A stretch of DNA of 42,275 nt from Arenibacter sp. P308M17 (GTDB lineage: Bacteria; Bacteroidota; Bacteroidia; Flavobacteriales; Flavobacteriaceae), in assembly GCF_003426735.1 (NCBI RefSeq), contig NZ_QVON01000014.1:1-42275 (forward strand), read 5' to 3'. The notes under the pieces are model-generated. The model was not told the origin of the DNA. It saw only the letters and a list, made by a program, of their open reading frames with translations, and did no database searches. Of the stretch, positions 16,040 through 27,300 are shown piece after piece. The first letter of the stretch is position 1, and the number at the start of each line of letters is the position of its first letter. The translations under genes were made by a program, and so were the position numbers.

Positions 16040-19000
16040 ATGACCGTATTTTTAAAGCACAGTTTTGTTCTCTTATTTATGGTAGCCGGGATCGGCGCCA
16101 AAGCACAGATAGATGTGAAAGCCCATTTTAAAATGGGACAGGGAACAGCGGTTACCTATGCTATAGGACCTAAAAAGATTATAGCGGAAGATAATGCCCA
16201 ATTGACGCTATCCCGTAAAGGAAGTCCGGTGTTTTATGCCAGTGCCCCTGAGGGTAAATCTGGTGGGTCCTTACTGTTTACGCCCGATAATGGATATTAC
16301 CATATGGAAAAGGGCATGATCCATCTGGATGATAATTTTGTTTTTGAGGTCTGGGCAAGACCCAGATCGTCCGGGGGGAAGGATCTGGATGCCAAACATA
16401 CTTCTGGAATCGTTGGTCTAGGGGATGAACAAAATGGATATGCCATTGTTCAGCAAGGTGATAAATGGTTTGCCAAGGTCGGGGAGTTTGGGATGTTTGA
16501 AATAGGAGTTGTAATCCAAAACAAATGGACCCATCTTGCGTTGGTAGCGGATGGCAATCATTGCACAGTGTGGATGGATGGGGCGAAACGGGGAGTGTTC
16601 AAAAAAGGAAATAAAATTGGACAGGGATTTACTGTTGGCCATAATATGGGAAGCGAGCAATTTAACGGAGAGGTTTATGAGGTGCGATATGCTACCTTTA
16701 AAACGGGAAAATTTAATCCGGAAAAGGATTTTTTGTTGGGATATGAAAAAGGGACCGACACCAAAAGAACAGTAAAAACAAAAGCACTTGTCCGAAACAT
16801 AGAATCCCCGGGAACGGGCAAAGAGATTGTGGATGCCCTTCCCGTATCATTGCACCCCAAAGACTGGCTTATAAACAAAATAGATGAACCCGTTAAGCTT
16901 TTCGTCAAAAAGTCCATGGATGGCCTAACATCAATGTTTCAATTGAATAATGGATTGGTAAGCCGTACTTTTTATGTGTCGGACAATATAGCATGTGTCG
17001 GATATACTAATTTATCAAATGGCGCGGAGTATGTCCGTGCCGTAAAACCCGAGGCAAGGATTATGCTGGATAGTACCTGGTATGATATCGGGGGGCTGCA
17101 AGGGCAGCCCGAAAAATCGTATCTGATGGAAAGCTGGTATTCGAAAATGACGTCAAATCCCAATGCATTTGGTTTGGTGAAGATAGAAACGGCAATGCCT
17201 AAAGAGCGTTATCACTGGGAACAAAAATACAATGCCCTTTCTGCACCTTGGCCCGCTAAAGGACTTAGGTTGACAATGACTTTTAGGCCTACGGAAATAA
17301 TGACGGCGGTAAAGGACATTGAAATAAAAATAAATTATGAGATCTATCAGGGTATTCCCGTCATTTCCAAATGGCTGGAAGTTATCAACCATAACGAAAG
17401 GGATGTTACTTTGGATCGTTTTGAATCCGAAGTATTGGCAATAAACCAAGACCAGGTACAGCGGATACATGTAGAAAGTGATTATTCCTTCGCTTTGGCC
17501 AACTGGGACAAGGACGGGAGCGGTTTGCTCCATTTTACCGGAGATCCCAAGCCATATCAGGCAGGTCAATCTACTACGAAATGGGTAGTGGATCCTGACT
17601 ACCATACCTGGGCCACCCAAAATGCGGCCGAGGATATTTATTTGGATTTTCCACATCGAAATTTGTTGCTGAGCAAGTTACCTATAGGACCTAATGTATT
17701 GATAAACAATAAAGAACCTTTTATTTCAAATATTACTTTCGAATTGTTGAATGATAACGATGATAGGGAGAGACAGTCACTGGCCCATCGCAGAATGTAC
17801 AAAACGTTGGCACCACAAGTGACCGAATCATTGATCGGTGCCGCTATTACATCACATGATGAAACGCAGTTGAAGTCCCTCATAGACCAAATGGAGGAGC
17901 TTGGCATGGAAAAGCTTACAATTGATCCATGGCCGGGGGTGAATTATGATAATATGGATAAAAGCTATCTGAAGCATTGGGGAACAATCGGGAAATATGC
18001 GGAGGAGCGAGGGATAATAATGGCGGGTTACGAATTGCAGGTCGCTTCCAGGGGCCGCGGACCTGAAGTGGACTGTATTGACCCTGCAACCGGAACCCCT
18101 GGAACCATGTTCGGGCAAAGCGTCTGTATTGCCAGTAAGTGGCGGGATGATTATTACCCGAAGATGTGGAGGTTTTACGATGAGTCCAAATTTATGGTTT
18201 ACAGTGCGGATGGGCCTTACCATGGAGATGCCTGCGGATCCAGGATACATAGATATCATCGAGGATTGGAGGATTCCCAATGGGAGCAATGGAAGGCCCA
18301 GATAGAGGTTATCCATGAGGCCCAAAGGCGTAATATGAATATTCTTCTTCCGGACTGGTATTTTCTAAATGGGGGCAGCAGTACCGGAATGGGATATCGG
18401 GAGGCCACCGCCAATCTCTCGCCCCAACAACAATTACTATTAGGGCGTCAATATATATATGATGGAACATGGTACAAGCTGCCTACCATGGGATGGATGA
18501 CATTGCAATTGATAGGTTTTTACACGGACGATCCCAGAGTTGGACTGGAACCGTTAAATGAAAATATCGAACGATATGAGCAGCAGTTAATTCAATATTT
18601 GGCAAGTGGTTCCCAACTTACCATACGGGGAAATAGAATGTACGATACCCCCCGTACAAAAGCAATGGTACAAAAGTGGCTGAACTGGTTTAAATCCTAT
18701 CGCCAAATTTTAACTTCGGACATTATTCATGTGAGCCGTCCTACCGGACGTGATCTGGATTGCATTCTCCATGTGGATCCCTTCGGAAAACATAAAGGAA
18801 TGGCCATTGTCTTCAATCCAACGGACAGGGATATAGAAAAGGAGCTTAAGTTGCCCTTGTATTATTCCGGATTAAAAGACAGTGCAATCGTAAGGAAAGA
18901 AGGGGGCAGCCCTTTAAAGTACGATCTTAACGATAAAGGGGAATTATTGATAACCGTAAAAATAAAGGCAGGAGGCACTTCGTGGTTTGTATTGGAGTAA
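16040..19000 (+). CDS. LamG plus GH36-like putative alpha-glycosidase (986 aa)
   Basis: A signal peptide (cleavage near AKAQ, residue 22) is followed by a LamG/concanavalin-like beta-sandwich (about 75-235: FVFEVWARPR ... WTHLALVADG ... WMDGAKRG), probably a glycan-binding or accessory domain. A middle beta-rich region (about 290-590) precedes a TIM-barrel resembling the alpha-galactosidase (GH36-type) clan. Its LTIDPWPGVNYDNM (Asp629) and YSADGPYHGD (Asp724) segments are candidates for catalytic-site strands, followed by a C-terminal beta domain. I cannot assign it to a defined family with confidence. The TIM-barrel sequence is distant from classical GH36, where KxDxN would be expected. First gene after the operator pair at 15771-15831; the next gene follows after 80 bp. 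Confidence 0.7.
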   Translation: MTVFLKHSFVLLFMVAGIGAKAQIDVKAHFKMGQGTAVTYAIGPKKIIAEDNAQLTLSRKGSPVFYASAPEGKSGGSLLFTPDNGYYHMEKGMIHLDDNFVFEVWARPRSSGGKDLDAKHTSGIVGLGDEQNGYAIVQQGDKWFAKVGEFGMFEIGVVIQNKWTHLALVADGNHCTVWMDGAKRGVFKKGNKIGQGFTVGHNMGSEQFNGEVYEVRYATFKTGKFNPEKDFLLGYEKGTDTKRTVKTKALVRNIESPGTGKEIVDALPVSLHPKDWLINKIDEPVKLFVKKSMDGLTSMFQLNNGLVSRTFYVSDNIACVGYTNLSNGAEYVRAVKPEARIMLDSTWYDIGGLQGQPEKSYLMESWYSKMTSNPNAFGLVKIETAMPKERYHWEQKYNALSAPWPAKGLRLTMTFRPTEIMTAVKDIEIKINYEIYQGIPVISKWLEVINHNERDVTLDRFESEVLAINQDQVQRIHVESDYSFALANWDKDGSGLLHFTGDPKPYQAGQSTTKWVVDPDYHTWATQNAAEDIYLDFPHRNLLLSKLPIGPNVLINNKEPFISNITFELLNDNDDRERQSLAHRRMYKTLAPQVTESLIGAAITSHDETQLKSLIDQMEELGMEKLTIDPWPGVNYDNMDKSYLKHWGTIGKYAEERGIIMAGYELQVASRGRGPEVDCIDPATGTPGTMFGQSVCIASKWRDDYYPKMWRFYDESKFMVYSADGPYHGDACGSRIHRYHRGLEDSQWEQWKAQIEVIHEAQRRNMNILLPDWYFLNGGSSTGMGYREATANLSPQQQLLLGRQYIYDGTWYKLPTMGWMTLQLIGFYTDDPRVGLEPLNENIERYEQQLIQYLASGSQLTIRGNRMYDTPRTKAMVQKWLNWFKSYRQILTSDIIHVSRPTGRDLDCILHVDPFGKHKGMAIVFNPTDRDIEKELKLPLYYSGLKDSAIVRKEGGSPLKYDLNDKGELLITVKIKAGGTSWFVLE

Positions 19001-19030
19001 AATAACAAAGTTTTCAGGCACATTATAATA

Positions 19031-19047
19031 GGACAAGTGATTTGTCC
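19031..19047 (+). other. Intercistronic hairpin
   Basis: A short stem (GGACAA with TTGTCC, loop GTGAT) lies between the two GH36-like genes. It has no T-run, so it is not a good terminator. It may be a processing or stability element inside the operon. Confidence 0.35.
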
Positions 19048-19080
19048 ATGACATTATATACTTTGACTAATTAATAAAAC

Positions 19081-21276
19081 ATGGATATACCGTTTATGCG
19101 AAATATAACTTCCTTGGCAATGGTAGTTTCATTGTTAATAATTATTTGTGCTTGCAGTAGATCGAAATTTTCGGACAAAACAAGTACAAGTCAGGAGCCA
19201 GAAACCCGAGAAAGTAGTATTGTTTTAGAAAATAGAACATTCCGGTTAAAAATTGATACCATAAATGGGCTAAATCCTTATTCTCTTTTTGATAAAGGGA
19301 ATAATATTGTTCTGGCCAATGGAGACTACTATTATGGATTTGGCCGCCCCAGGGAGGTGAAAGTTAAAACTGGACAAGTGTCCGAGCATGTCAGAGAGGT
19401 TACCTTTTCTGGAAAAGTCAATGGTATTAGGGTTTCACATGTGTTCCGAATTCCGGATGACCAGGAATGGTTTGAGGAATATGTTGTACTTAAAAATCTG
19501 AACGACGAGGTGTTGGACCTTGATCGGGAGAAGTTGAATTTAAGACATGGATTCACCAGCATGATTGGAGATGCCGTAGGAGGAAATGTTTTAAACTCAA
19601 ACTGGCGTTTTATGGCCGTGCCCTATCTCCTTAATACAGGATCCGGTAAAAAACAGGAGTATAAAATAGGTGATTTGATCTGCACAGAACCGAATCAATT
19701 GGCATCTGAAGGGTGGGTACTTACCAATGATAAGGCAGGCTGTCTTGTCATTAAGTATGCCCAACAACAAATGGAATATTCGCTTATTGATAATTATCTG
19801 TCCAATGATGATTTCGGGGATGCGGATCCAAAGCCTACCATGGTATGGGGCGGTTCGGGAATATATCGGGGCGACCCCGAGGTTGCAATGCGTTTGGTTT
19901 CAAACCAGACGCTGCAAACTGGAATGAACAGATATATTTCCTTTACAGGCGGTTGGAAGTTAGGTTATAGCCTTTTCAAGAGTTTTATGGATGGGAAAGG
20001 CCATCGCTTCCCTCAAGATTTCAATCCGCCAGTACATTGGAATGAAATTTATGACAACCCACTTTGGTGGGATGCTCCCGATGTTCCGGAAAAACGGGCT
20101 AAATATTATCGCCTGGAAGATATGGAAAAGGAAGCTGTCAAAGCTGTAGAGCTTGGGTGCGAAGCAATATACCTGGATCCGGGATGGGATACCGAGATGG
20201 GTTCGACCCAATGGGCGGATGACCGTTTATTGTCTTGTAAGGAATTTTGTGATTTGATGAAGGAGAAATACAACTTGAAGGTAGCGTTGCACGTGCCTTT
20301 GGCCGTATGGAACGATCCATCAACTTATCCCGAATCGGCGCGCAAACCTTTCCCAGTTAATAATAACTATTTGTGCAGCGGCGCACCGGGATGGTGGGAT
20401 ACAAAACTTGAGCGTTTATTAAAGCTCGCTTCGGACGGAATTGTGTATTTTATGTTTGATGGAACAAACTTTACTGGTCCTTGTGAGGTAATGGAACACA
20501 GACATTCTGTTCCCTACACCAGGGAAGAGCATATACGTAATTATGCACGACTGGCCAATGAGGTCAAGAAAAAATTTCCGGATGTGTTAATTGAAATGCA
20601 CGATCAGATTCTTGGTCCTACCACCAGCCGTTATGTGCCAACTTATTATACCCATCATGCAAAAAACTTCGATGCAATCTGGGCTTTTGAATATATGTGG
20701 GATCCAATGCACGATTTGACCAGTGGCTTATCAAAATCGCTATATTATTATAACCTTTCGTATAATATTCCGTTATATGCCCATGTGAACCTGAAGACCG
20801 ATAATAAGAATGCTCTCATGTTTTGGTGGTATGCATCTACTTGTCGCTACCTAGGAATGGGAGGCCGTTATGGGGTCAAGGCTTCCCCTCCGAGTGTTGA
20901 AGTACAGTATGCCCACCTAGGAATTGGAGAAAAGAATAGTCCGCCACCCGAAATCTGGGTGGCGCAGAAAGTAGCTATGAAAACATACATGCGTCTAAAG
21001 CCATTTTTCGTTAGGGGAGATTTTTATGGAATCGATGAATTGACCCATGTGCATACCCTTCCGGAAAAGAATAGTTCGATTATTAATTGTTTTAATTTGG
21101 AAGATGAAATGATTCCCAAGGAATTTTCAGTACCCTTGGCCGAGCTAGGACTTGAACCCAGGGATGTGTGGCAGGTTAAAGGAGCGAACAAATGGGAAAT
21201 AGTGGATCATGTAATCCATATTGTAGTTGAATTGCCGGCCAATGGGATGCAATTAATAGAAATCAACCCTAAATAA
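19081..21276 (+). CDS. GH36-like glycosidase, lipoprotein (731 aa)
   Basis: The N-terminus is a signal sequence with lipobox ICAC (Cys25); the ATG at residue 6 is an equally good start. A beta-sandwich N-terminal domain (about 45-290) leads into a TIM barrel with EAIYLDPGWDTEMG (Asp366) and YFMFDGTNFTG (Asp460). Asp460 lies where GH36/GH27 enzymes carry the nucleophile on strand 4, and LIEMHDQILG follows. This suggests a retaining alpha-galactosidase-clan enzyme, but the defining motif is altered, so the specificity is uncertain. It probably sits on the cell surface or periplasmic face. It is co-oriented with the preceding enzyme and 80 bp downstream. The two share only fold-level resemblance. 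Confidence 0.65.
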   Translation: MDIPFMRNITSLAMVVSLLIIICACSRSKFSDKTSTSQEPETRESSIVLENRTFRLKIDTINGLNPYSLFDKGNNIVLANGDYYYGFGRPREVKVKTGQVSEHVREVTFSGKVNGIRVSHVFRIPDDQEWFEEYVVLKNLNDEVLDLDREKLNLRHGFTSMIGDAVGGNVLNSNWRFMAVPYLLNTGSGKKQEYKIGDLICTEPNQLASEGWVLTNDKAGCLVIKYAQQQMEYSLIDNYLSNDDFGDADPKPTMVWGGSGIYRGDPEVAMRLVSNQTLQTGMNRYISFTGGWKLGYSLFKSFMDGKGHRFPQDFNPPVHWNEIYDNPLWWDAPDVPEKRAKYYRLEDMEKEAVKAVELGCEAIYLDPGWDTEMGSTQWADDRLLSCKEFCDLMKEKYNLKVALHVPLAVWNDPSTYPESARKPFPVNNNYLCSGAPGWWDTKLERLLKLASDGIVYFMFDGTNFTGPCEVMEHRHSVPYTREEHIRNYARLANEVKKKFPDVLIEMHDQILGPTTSRYVPTYYTHHAKNFDAIWAFEYMWDPMHDLTSGLSKSLYYYNLSYNIPLYAHVNLKTDNKNALMFWWYASTCRYLGMGGRYGVKASPPSVEVQYAHLGIGEKNSPPPEIWVAQKVAMKTYMRLKPFFVRGDFYGIDELTHVHTLPEKNSSIINCFNLEDEMIPKEFSVPLAELGLEPRDVWQVKGANKWEIVDHVIHIVVELPANGMQLIEINPK

Positions 21277-21424
21277 TAGAATGTGGGTTAAGATAATATG
21301 TAAAACGAAAAAGAAGCGTACATCCGGCATTTTATTGATCCGTTCATAAATATAATTACATCAATGTTCATCTAGCTTCGATAACTCAACGGGGTATTGT
21401 TAAAAAAAAATCAAATTACTGAAT

Positions 21425-24136
21425 ATGAAAAGAATGAACTACAGGAAGGGGAAAATTGCCTTGTTCTTTTATTTTGTTTTCGCCGGGATACATTTTACTA
21501 ACGCACAGACCGTAGAGCCCTTGTCACTTCCTGAAATCGGGCAAAAGACGGTACTTCACAGCAATTGGTGGGCCAAGCGCGCAAGTGAGATAAAGATGGA
21601 TGGAAATACACTTACCTCGGCCCCGATAATAGTGGATTCGGGATGGGTCGTAAAATCACCTCCCTCATGGGTCATTTTGCCTCCTCCGGACCATAGTGTA
21701 GGATGGATGCCTGCAAAGGTTCCCGGGACAATCCTGACTACCATGTTGGAAAATAAAATATTCCCCGCTCCGGAAATCGGAATGAACAATGAACTGATCC
21801 CGGATGTATATCATGTGGGAGCGGATTTCTACACCTTTTATTTTCTCAACCAGTTTTCCCTAAATGAAATTCCGAAGGATGAAAAGGTGTGGCTCAATTT
21901 CCGTGGAATCAACTATAAAGCTGAAATTTTTCTCAATGGAAAAAGGATCAATACGACCACCCATGAAGGGATGTTCCTGCGAAAAAGTTTTGAGATAACA
22001 CCTTGGCTTTATTTTGACAAACCAAATGTATTGGCAGTAATCGTCTATCCGCCAACCCATCCGGGCAATCCGAATGGCGGACAAAGTGGAGATGGTATAA
22101 TTGGAAGGGACAATACGATGCAATATATGCCCGGATACGACTGGAGCCGTCCTATACGCGACAGGAATACCGGGATCTGGGATGAGGTCTCCCTTACAAG
22201 GACAAAAGCGGTAAAGGTAGAAAACCCCTATGTGGTAACCAAGGTGCCGGGGATTCGACAAGTGGATGGCCCCCAGAAAGAGGCCTATGTTAAAACGACC
22301 GTTGAGTTAAGGAATACGGTAAATAAAGCACAGTCCGGAGTATTGATCTGTGAAACCAATGGGCAGCAAATGACGAAAGAGGTTACCATACCCGCCAATG
22401 AAAGGATCGAGGTTGCTTTTGACGAGTTAATAATTATAAATCCACAATTGTGGTGGCCCAATGGAATAGGGGACCAAAATTTAAATGATATGAAAATATC
22501 ATTTAAGCTTAACGGGAATATAAGCGATACCAAAGAGCTGAGGTACGGTATTAGGGAAGTAAGTTCGGAACCATCTCCGCTTAATAAAGGACGTGTTTTT
22601 TATGTAAACGGACAAAAGATTTTTATCCCTGGAGGGAACTATATATCATCGGACTGGCTCCTTAGGCTCTCTCCCGAGCGTTACCGGACAGAGATACGGT
22701 TCCATGCCGAGATGAATCTTAGAATGATCCGCGTCTGGGGAGGTGCGATGATTGAACGTCCCGAATTTTATAATGCCTGTGATGAATTTGGTATCCTCGT
22801 TTTTCAGGACCTATGGGGTACGGCCGATGTTATCGGTGCATGGGATGATCCTATGAAGCTGGAAAGCAGACAACGTAGACGGGAATATCCTGATAACCAG
22901 TACCTTTATATTGAATCTGCTGTTGATCAGATCAAAATGATTAGGAACCATCCTTCCTTAAGTTTATGGTGTGGAGCCAATGAAGCGCCTTTATCGGATT
23001 ACCTTAATGAGACTTTGACGGACCGGGTATTTCCCAAATTGGATCCGAACAGATGGTTTGTAAGTCATTCCACCAATGCCCAGTTGGTCGGGGAAGGATT
23101 TGACGGTCCACACGATATACAAGAGCCGGAATGGTTTTTTACCAAACATATTCCCTTTAATCCGGAATTGGGATCAGTTGGTTTACCTGAGATAGAAACA
23201 CTTCGCGAAATATTACCGGAAAAGGATCTGGATATGTTTCCGATTGAAGGACTGTCCCGAAATTACACATGGAGCTATCATTTAAATTTGGGCTATGGCA
23301 ATCAACTGGAACGCTATGGTAAAATACATGATGTGGAAACTTACGCCAAGATTGCCCAAGTTGTAAATTATGACCAGTATCGTTCATTAATGGAAGGTAG
23401 GACATCAAAAATGTGGGAATGGTACACAGGATTTTTAATTTGGAAAACACAAAACCCCTGGACAGCGCTACGTGGCCAGGCCTATGATTGGTATTTGGAT
23501 GTAAATGCCATGCTTTTCGGAGTAAAAAAGGGATCGGAACCCCTACACCCCTTGTACAATTTGGAGAGCAAGAGAGTGCAATTGGTAAATTCAACGCTAA
23601 AACCCTACAATGGATTGAACGTTAAGGCCCAATTGATTGATCTGAACGGAAAAATTGTGTGGGAAAAATCCGAGAAATCGGATGCCGGGGCAAATACGGT
23701 CACTACCATGTATAAAATACCGGCACCCAAGGATTTGGATGGAGTTTATTTTTTGAAGTTGACATTGGTGGATAAAAACAATCCGATTTCGGATAATATA
23801 TACTGGTTGACCACAAAGGAAAAGGATTACTCTCAATTGGAGCAGTTACCTAAAACACAACCAGAATTCTCATTAGAGTTGGATAAGGAAGGAGATAATT
23901 ATTCGTATACAATTAGTATGGAAGCTACCGATAATATCTCATTTTTTAATAGGATAAAAGTTTTTGACAAACGTAATGGAAAGCGAATTCTTCCGGTGCA
24001 TTACACTGATAATTACATCACCCTTATGCCAAGGGACAAAAAAATTATCAAGTGCGAATTTTCATCCCCCATAGATAAGGAAAATATAAGTGTGGTAGTG
24101 GATAGCTGGACCTCAGACCGGATAGAATTGAATTAA
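21425..24136 (+). CDS. GH2-family enzyme, divergent (exo-beta-glucosaminidase/mannosidase-like, 903 aa)
   Basis: A signal peptide (cleavage near TNAQ, residue 27) is followed by a GH2 sugar-binding domain with the VPGT motif (about 85-230). Next are Ig-like domains (PQLWWPNGIG near 340) and a TIM barrel (about 390-620). The acid/base is Glu520 in WCGANEAP. The nucleophile is probably Glu581 in NPELGSVGLP, where most beta-mannosidases have SEFG. This form resembles exo-beta-D-glucosaminidases and related GH2 branches, so the substrate may not be mannose. Two further Ig-like domains close the protein. The product is periplasmic or extracellular. The gene is 148 bp after the GH36-like lipoprotein gene and in the same direction, with no operator in the gap. 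Confidence 0.8.
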   Translation: MKRMNYRKGKIALFFYFVFAGIHFTNAQTVEPLSLPEIGQKTVLHSNWWAKRASEIKMDGNTLTSAPIIVDSGWVVKSPPSWVILPPPDHSVGWMPAKVPGTILTTMLENKIFPAPEIGMNNELIPDVYHVGADFYTFYFLNQFSLNEIPKDEKVWLNFRGINYKAEIFLNGKRINTTTHEGMFLRKSFEITPWLYFDKPNVLAVIVYPPTHPGNPNGGQSGDGIIGRDNTMQYMPGYDWSRPIRDRNTGIWDEVSLTRTKAVKVENPYVVTKVPGIRQVDGPQKEAYVKTTVELRNTVNKAQSGVLICETNGQQMTKEVTIPANERIEVAFDELIIINPQLWWPNGIGDQNLNDMKISFKLNGNISDTKELRYGIREVSSEPSPLNKGRVFYVNGQKIFIPGGNYISSDWLLRLSPERYRTEIRFHAEMNLRMIRVWGGAMIERPEFYNACDEFGILVFQDLWGTADVIGAWDDPMKLESRQRRREYPDNQYLYIESAVDQIKMIRNHPSLSLWCGANEAPLSDYLNETLTDRVFPKLDPNRWFVSHSTNAQLVGEGFDGPHDIQEPEWFFTKHIPFNPELGSVGLPEIETLREILPEKDLDMFPIEGLSRNYTWSYHLNLGYGNQLERYGKIHDVETYAKIAQVVNYDQYRSLMEGRTSKMWEWYTGFLIWKTQNPWTALRGQAYDWYLDVNAMLFGVKKGSEPLHPLYNLESKRVQLVNSTLKPYNGLNVKAQLIDLNGKIVWEKSEKSDAGANTVTTMYKIPAPKDLDGVYFLKLTLVDKNNPISDNIYWLTTKEKDYSQLEQLPKTQPEFSLELDKEGDNYSYTISMEATDNISFFNRIKVFDKRNGKRILPVHYTDNYITLMPRDKKIIKCEFSSPIDKENISVVVDSWTSDRIELN

Positions 24137-24353
24137 TATGGACATATACATATACGTTGCAAATGCAGGTAGTGTATATGTAATACTTCCCAATATTGGA
24201 CGAATACCCAATTTGCACAATTAGGGATTAACGGTAGGTCGACCTTTGGTTCCTAATGGTATCCTTATGGATTGGGCCGATAATTTAAGCATAGGTTCAT
24301 AAAGCAGTATTGACATTTTTCCCTAAAATGAGGTCTGAATAAAAATAAAATGT

Positions 24354-27300
24354 ATGGATAGGATTACTTTATGGTTGTTTTTGTTTCTTAACATTTTTTC
24401 TGTAAGTACTGCCCAATCGTTGTTATTAAGTGGTAAGGACTGGGAAATACAGGATATTCCAATCGATGATGGCCAAGGAGTATTTTGTAATGATTGGATA
24501 CCGGCTACTGTACCGGGTAATATTCAGGGCGATCTTGAAGCCTCGAGGTATCTTAAGCCCCTATGGTACGGGATGGGCGATCCGCGTTTACCTGATGTTG
24601 CATTTAGGGACTGGTGGTATCGAAAGGATTTTATGGTTCCAGTAGAATTCATTGGGCAACGTATGACCCTTACTTTTGATGGGGTAGATATTGAATGTGA
24701 AGTATGGGTAAATGGTCAAAGGTTAGGTGGGAATTCCGGAATGTTCAAGCGTTTTAGTTTCGATGCAACCAATGCGGTTTTGCCTGGACAGATAAATCGT
24801 ATCGAAGTCAGAATAGCCGGTATGCCAAAGGAGTTACATGATTTGTTCTATGCAGCTGATGATCCTGGAGGTTTAGGCAATACAAAGGTTAATAATGCCG
24901 TTCGAAAACAGCTTAAGGAGTTAAAAAGTAAAACCAATGGTGGTTATGACTGGGCTGTTGCAATCTATACCATGGGTATCTGGAAGGATGTCTGGTTAAA
25001 AGCAACCGGTTCCATCAATACTGAGCAGATCGGAGTCCTTTCTTCCATGAATTCTAATTATACAAAAGCAGATTTGCGTATCTTGCTTGATGTGGATAGT
25101 TGGTCAGAAATGCCCGTGAAGGTTTCTGTTAGAGCTAGATGTGAGGATTCAAAAGCAGATACTGCCATTATTTCGCAAGTAACAAAAGGTAAAAATCATC
25201 TCGAAATTCCATTATCAATCAGCAAGCCCTTGCTTTGGTGGCCTATGGGGCACGGCAAACAGCCCTTATACGATTTAGTCGTAGAAATTAGCCACCCGGA
25301 AAATGGTACGGTAATGGAAAGCCAATCGACACGCTTTGGAGTTCGCGAAATTTCATGGCAGCAAGTTCCGGGGGTAGCTGCAGATTTCTACAACCCTATG
25401 AAGTTGGTTGTCAACGGTAGGCCGATCAGACAGATGGGCTCCAATCTCCTGCCACCGGATGCCCTATTTGGGCGAATGAATGAACCTGGCTTGAGGTTAT
25501 TGGAACAGGCACGTGATGCCGGCATAAACTGTCTACGACTTTGGGGAGGAGGAGTGATTCTTACGGATTCAATGTACAATCGAGCCGATGAACTTGGAAT
25601 CATGTTGATGCAGGAATTTCCGCTGGCCAACTCAGATCCAGAAACCGATTCTGTCTTTCTTTCAAATCTCAAAGAAACCGCAGTAAACATTATTAAACAG
25701 ATACGTAATCATCCCAGTATTGTGGAGTGGACGGGTGGAAATGAAATGCCAACATTCACATTGGGTTCAGATCATCCGGCATTACTAATTTTAGGGGATG
25801 CTGTAAAAGAACACGACAACAGGTTCTTACGGGCTACGGAAGCCGATGAGGGCTCTGGACCCCACGGTCCTTATGTTTACCACACAAAGCCAGATTCCCA
25901 TATGTCATGGCTGGGAGCAGGTGAGCAGAATCTTTACCAACGTTTTAATACAAGGGATGAAATGCGTCTTAGTGAATTTGGCACAAATTCTCCCGCGAAT
26001 CTGGAAGTTTGGCAGCGTACAATACCCCCCTTATCCCAATGGCCCTTATCTAATTATGAAGATCCAGTGCTGATTCGTAAAAATGTCTTTTGGGGTGCCC
26101 TGATAAAAGAAAACTGGCTGCACAAAGAGATTACAGAAGATCTATTTGGCCCACTGGACGGGTTGGAGCAACTGGTGCCGGCGGGGCAGTTTCTTGCCGC
26201 AGAGGGTCTACGCTATGCCATGGATGCGTTAAGGCGAAAAGGAGATGCCCTGGGAGGAGGTTTCATGTCTTGGAACTACAATGAACCATGGCCCAATGGT
26301 GCTGGAAGCTATATGGTGGATTATGACGGTCGCCCACTTATGAACTATTACTTCACCAAACAAGCTTTATCAAAAGTAAGTCTCAATCTCAAATATGACT
26401 CATTACTTTTTGATCCTGCCGAAGGGGTTAATGCAGAAATATTTCTAGTAAGCGATGCACCTGAAGCGGTTGAAAATGTTAAATGGCACTGGCTTGCACG
26501 TGATATTGGAGGCAAGGTTATAGGGCAGAAAGAAGGCACAGCCTCAATTGATCCCATTGAAGTAAAATCTCTTGGCCAAATCAATATAGTTCCTCCTATG
26601 GAACTCGGATTAGGCCCAATTATTATCGAAATGCAACTCTTCGATTCAAATGAAAATCTTCTTACAGAAAGAGTTCATATTTTCGGATCCGATCGCATTG
26701 CTGCACCGTTGGCAGGACTTTTGAAAAACCAAACAGATTACAATAATAAGAACCCAGGTACAACTAGGTTTAAAGCACTGAATGGTTTGGGTAATCTTTC
26801 TATTGGAACTGATAGCATAGATACAGACAGACTTTGGTTACCGTTGAGCCGTACGTCATTGCAGGCAAAAGTTATGCCCTTAAGGACAGAGAATGATCAG
26901 GAAATATTAGAAATTATTATTACGAATTCCGGTTCGATGACGGCATTATTTTGTGAGCCGCATCCCATAGCTAATTATCGTACTGACATTATGATAGACA
27001 ATAATTATTGTTTTATACCTCCTGGTGAAAGTCGTTCTATAATTATTCGGTCTTTAAAAAAGTCATTCAATCCACTAAATTTGGCCCAGACTGGCTGGAA
27101 AATAACCAGTTGGAATGCCAATCCCCTCATAATCAAGCCTACTATAGACGTACTTTTTTCATTAGGGAGACAAGATAGTATGTGCCGTGAATTTGGGGGT
27201 TATACCGGTCTAAATACCTCGGAAAGTACAAATAATATTAGTTTAAAAGGGCAACTAATCGATCCCAAACGGGTTCATTATTTGATGGATGGAAATAATA

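Noticed and set aside
24170..24183. Operator-like TAGTGTATATGTAA before the GH2 gene at 24354
   Set aside because: Only the left half matches, and the nearest -7-like sequence is at the wrong distance, so I do not count it in the regulon.
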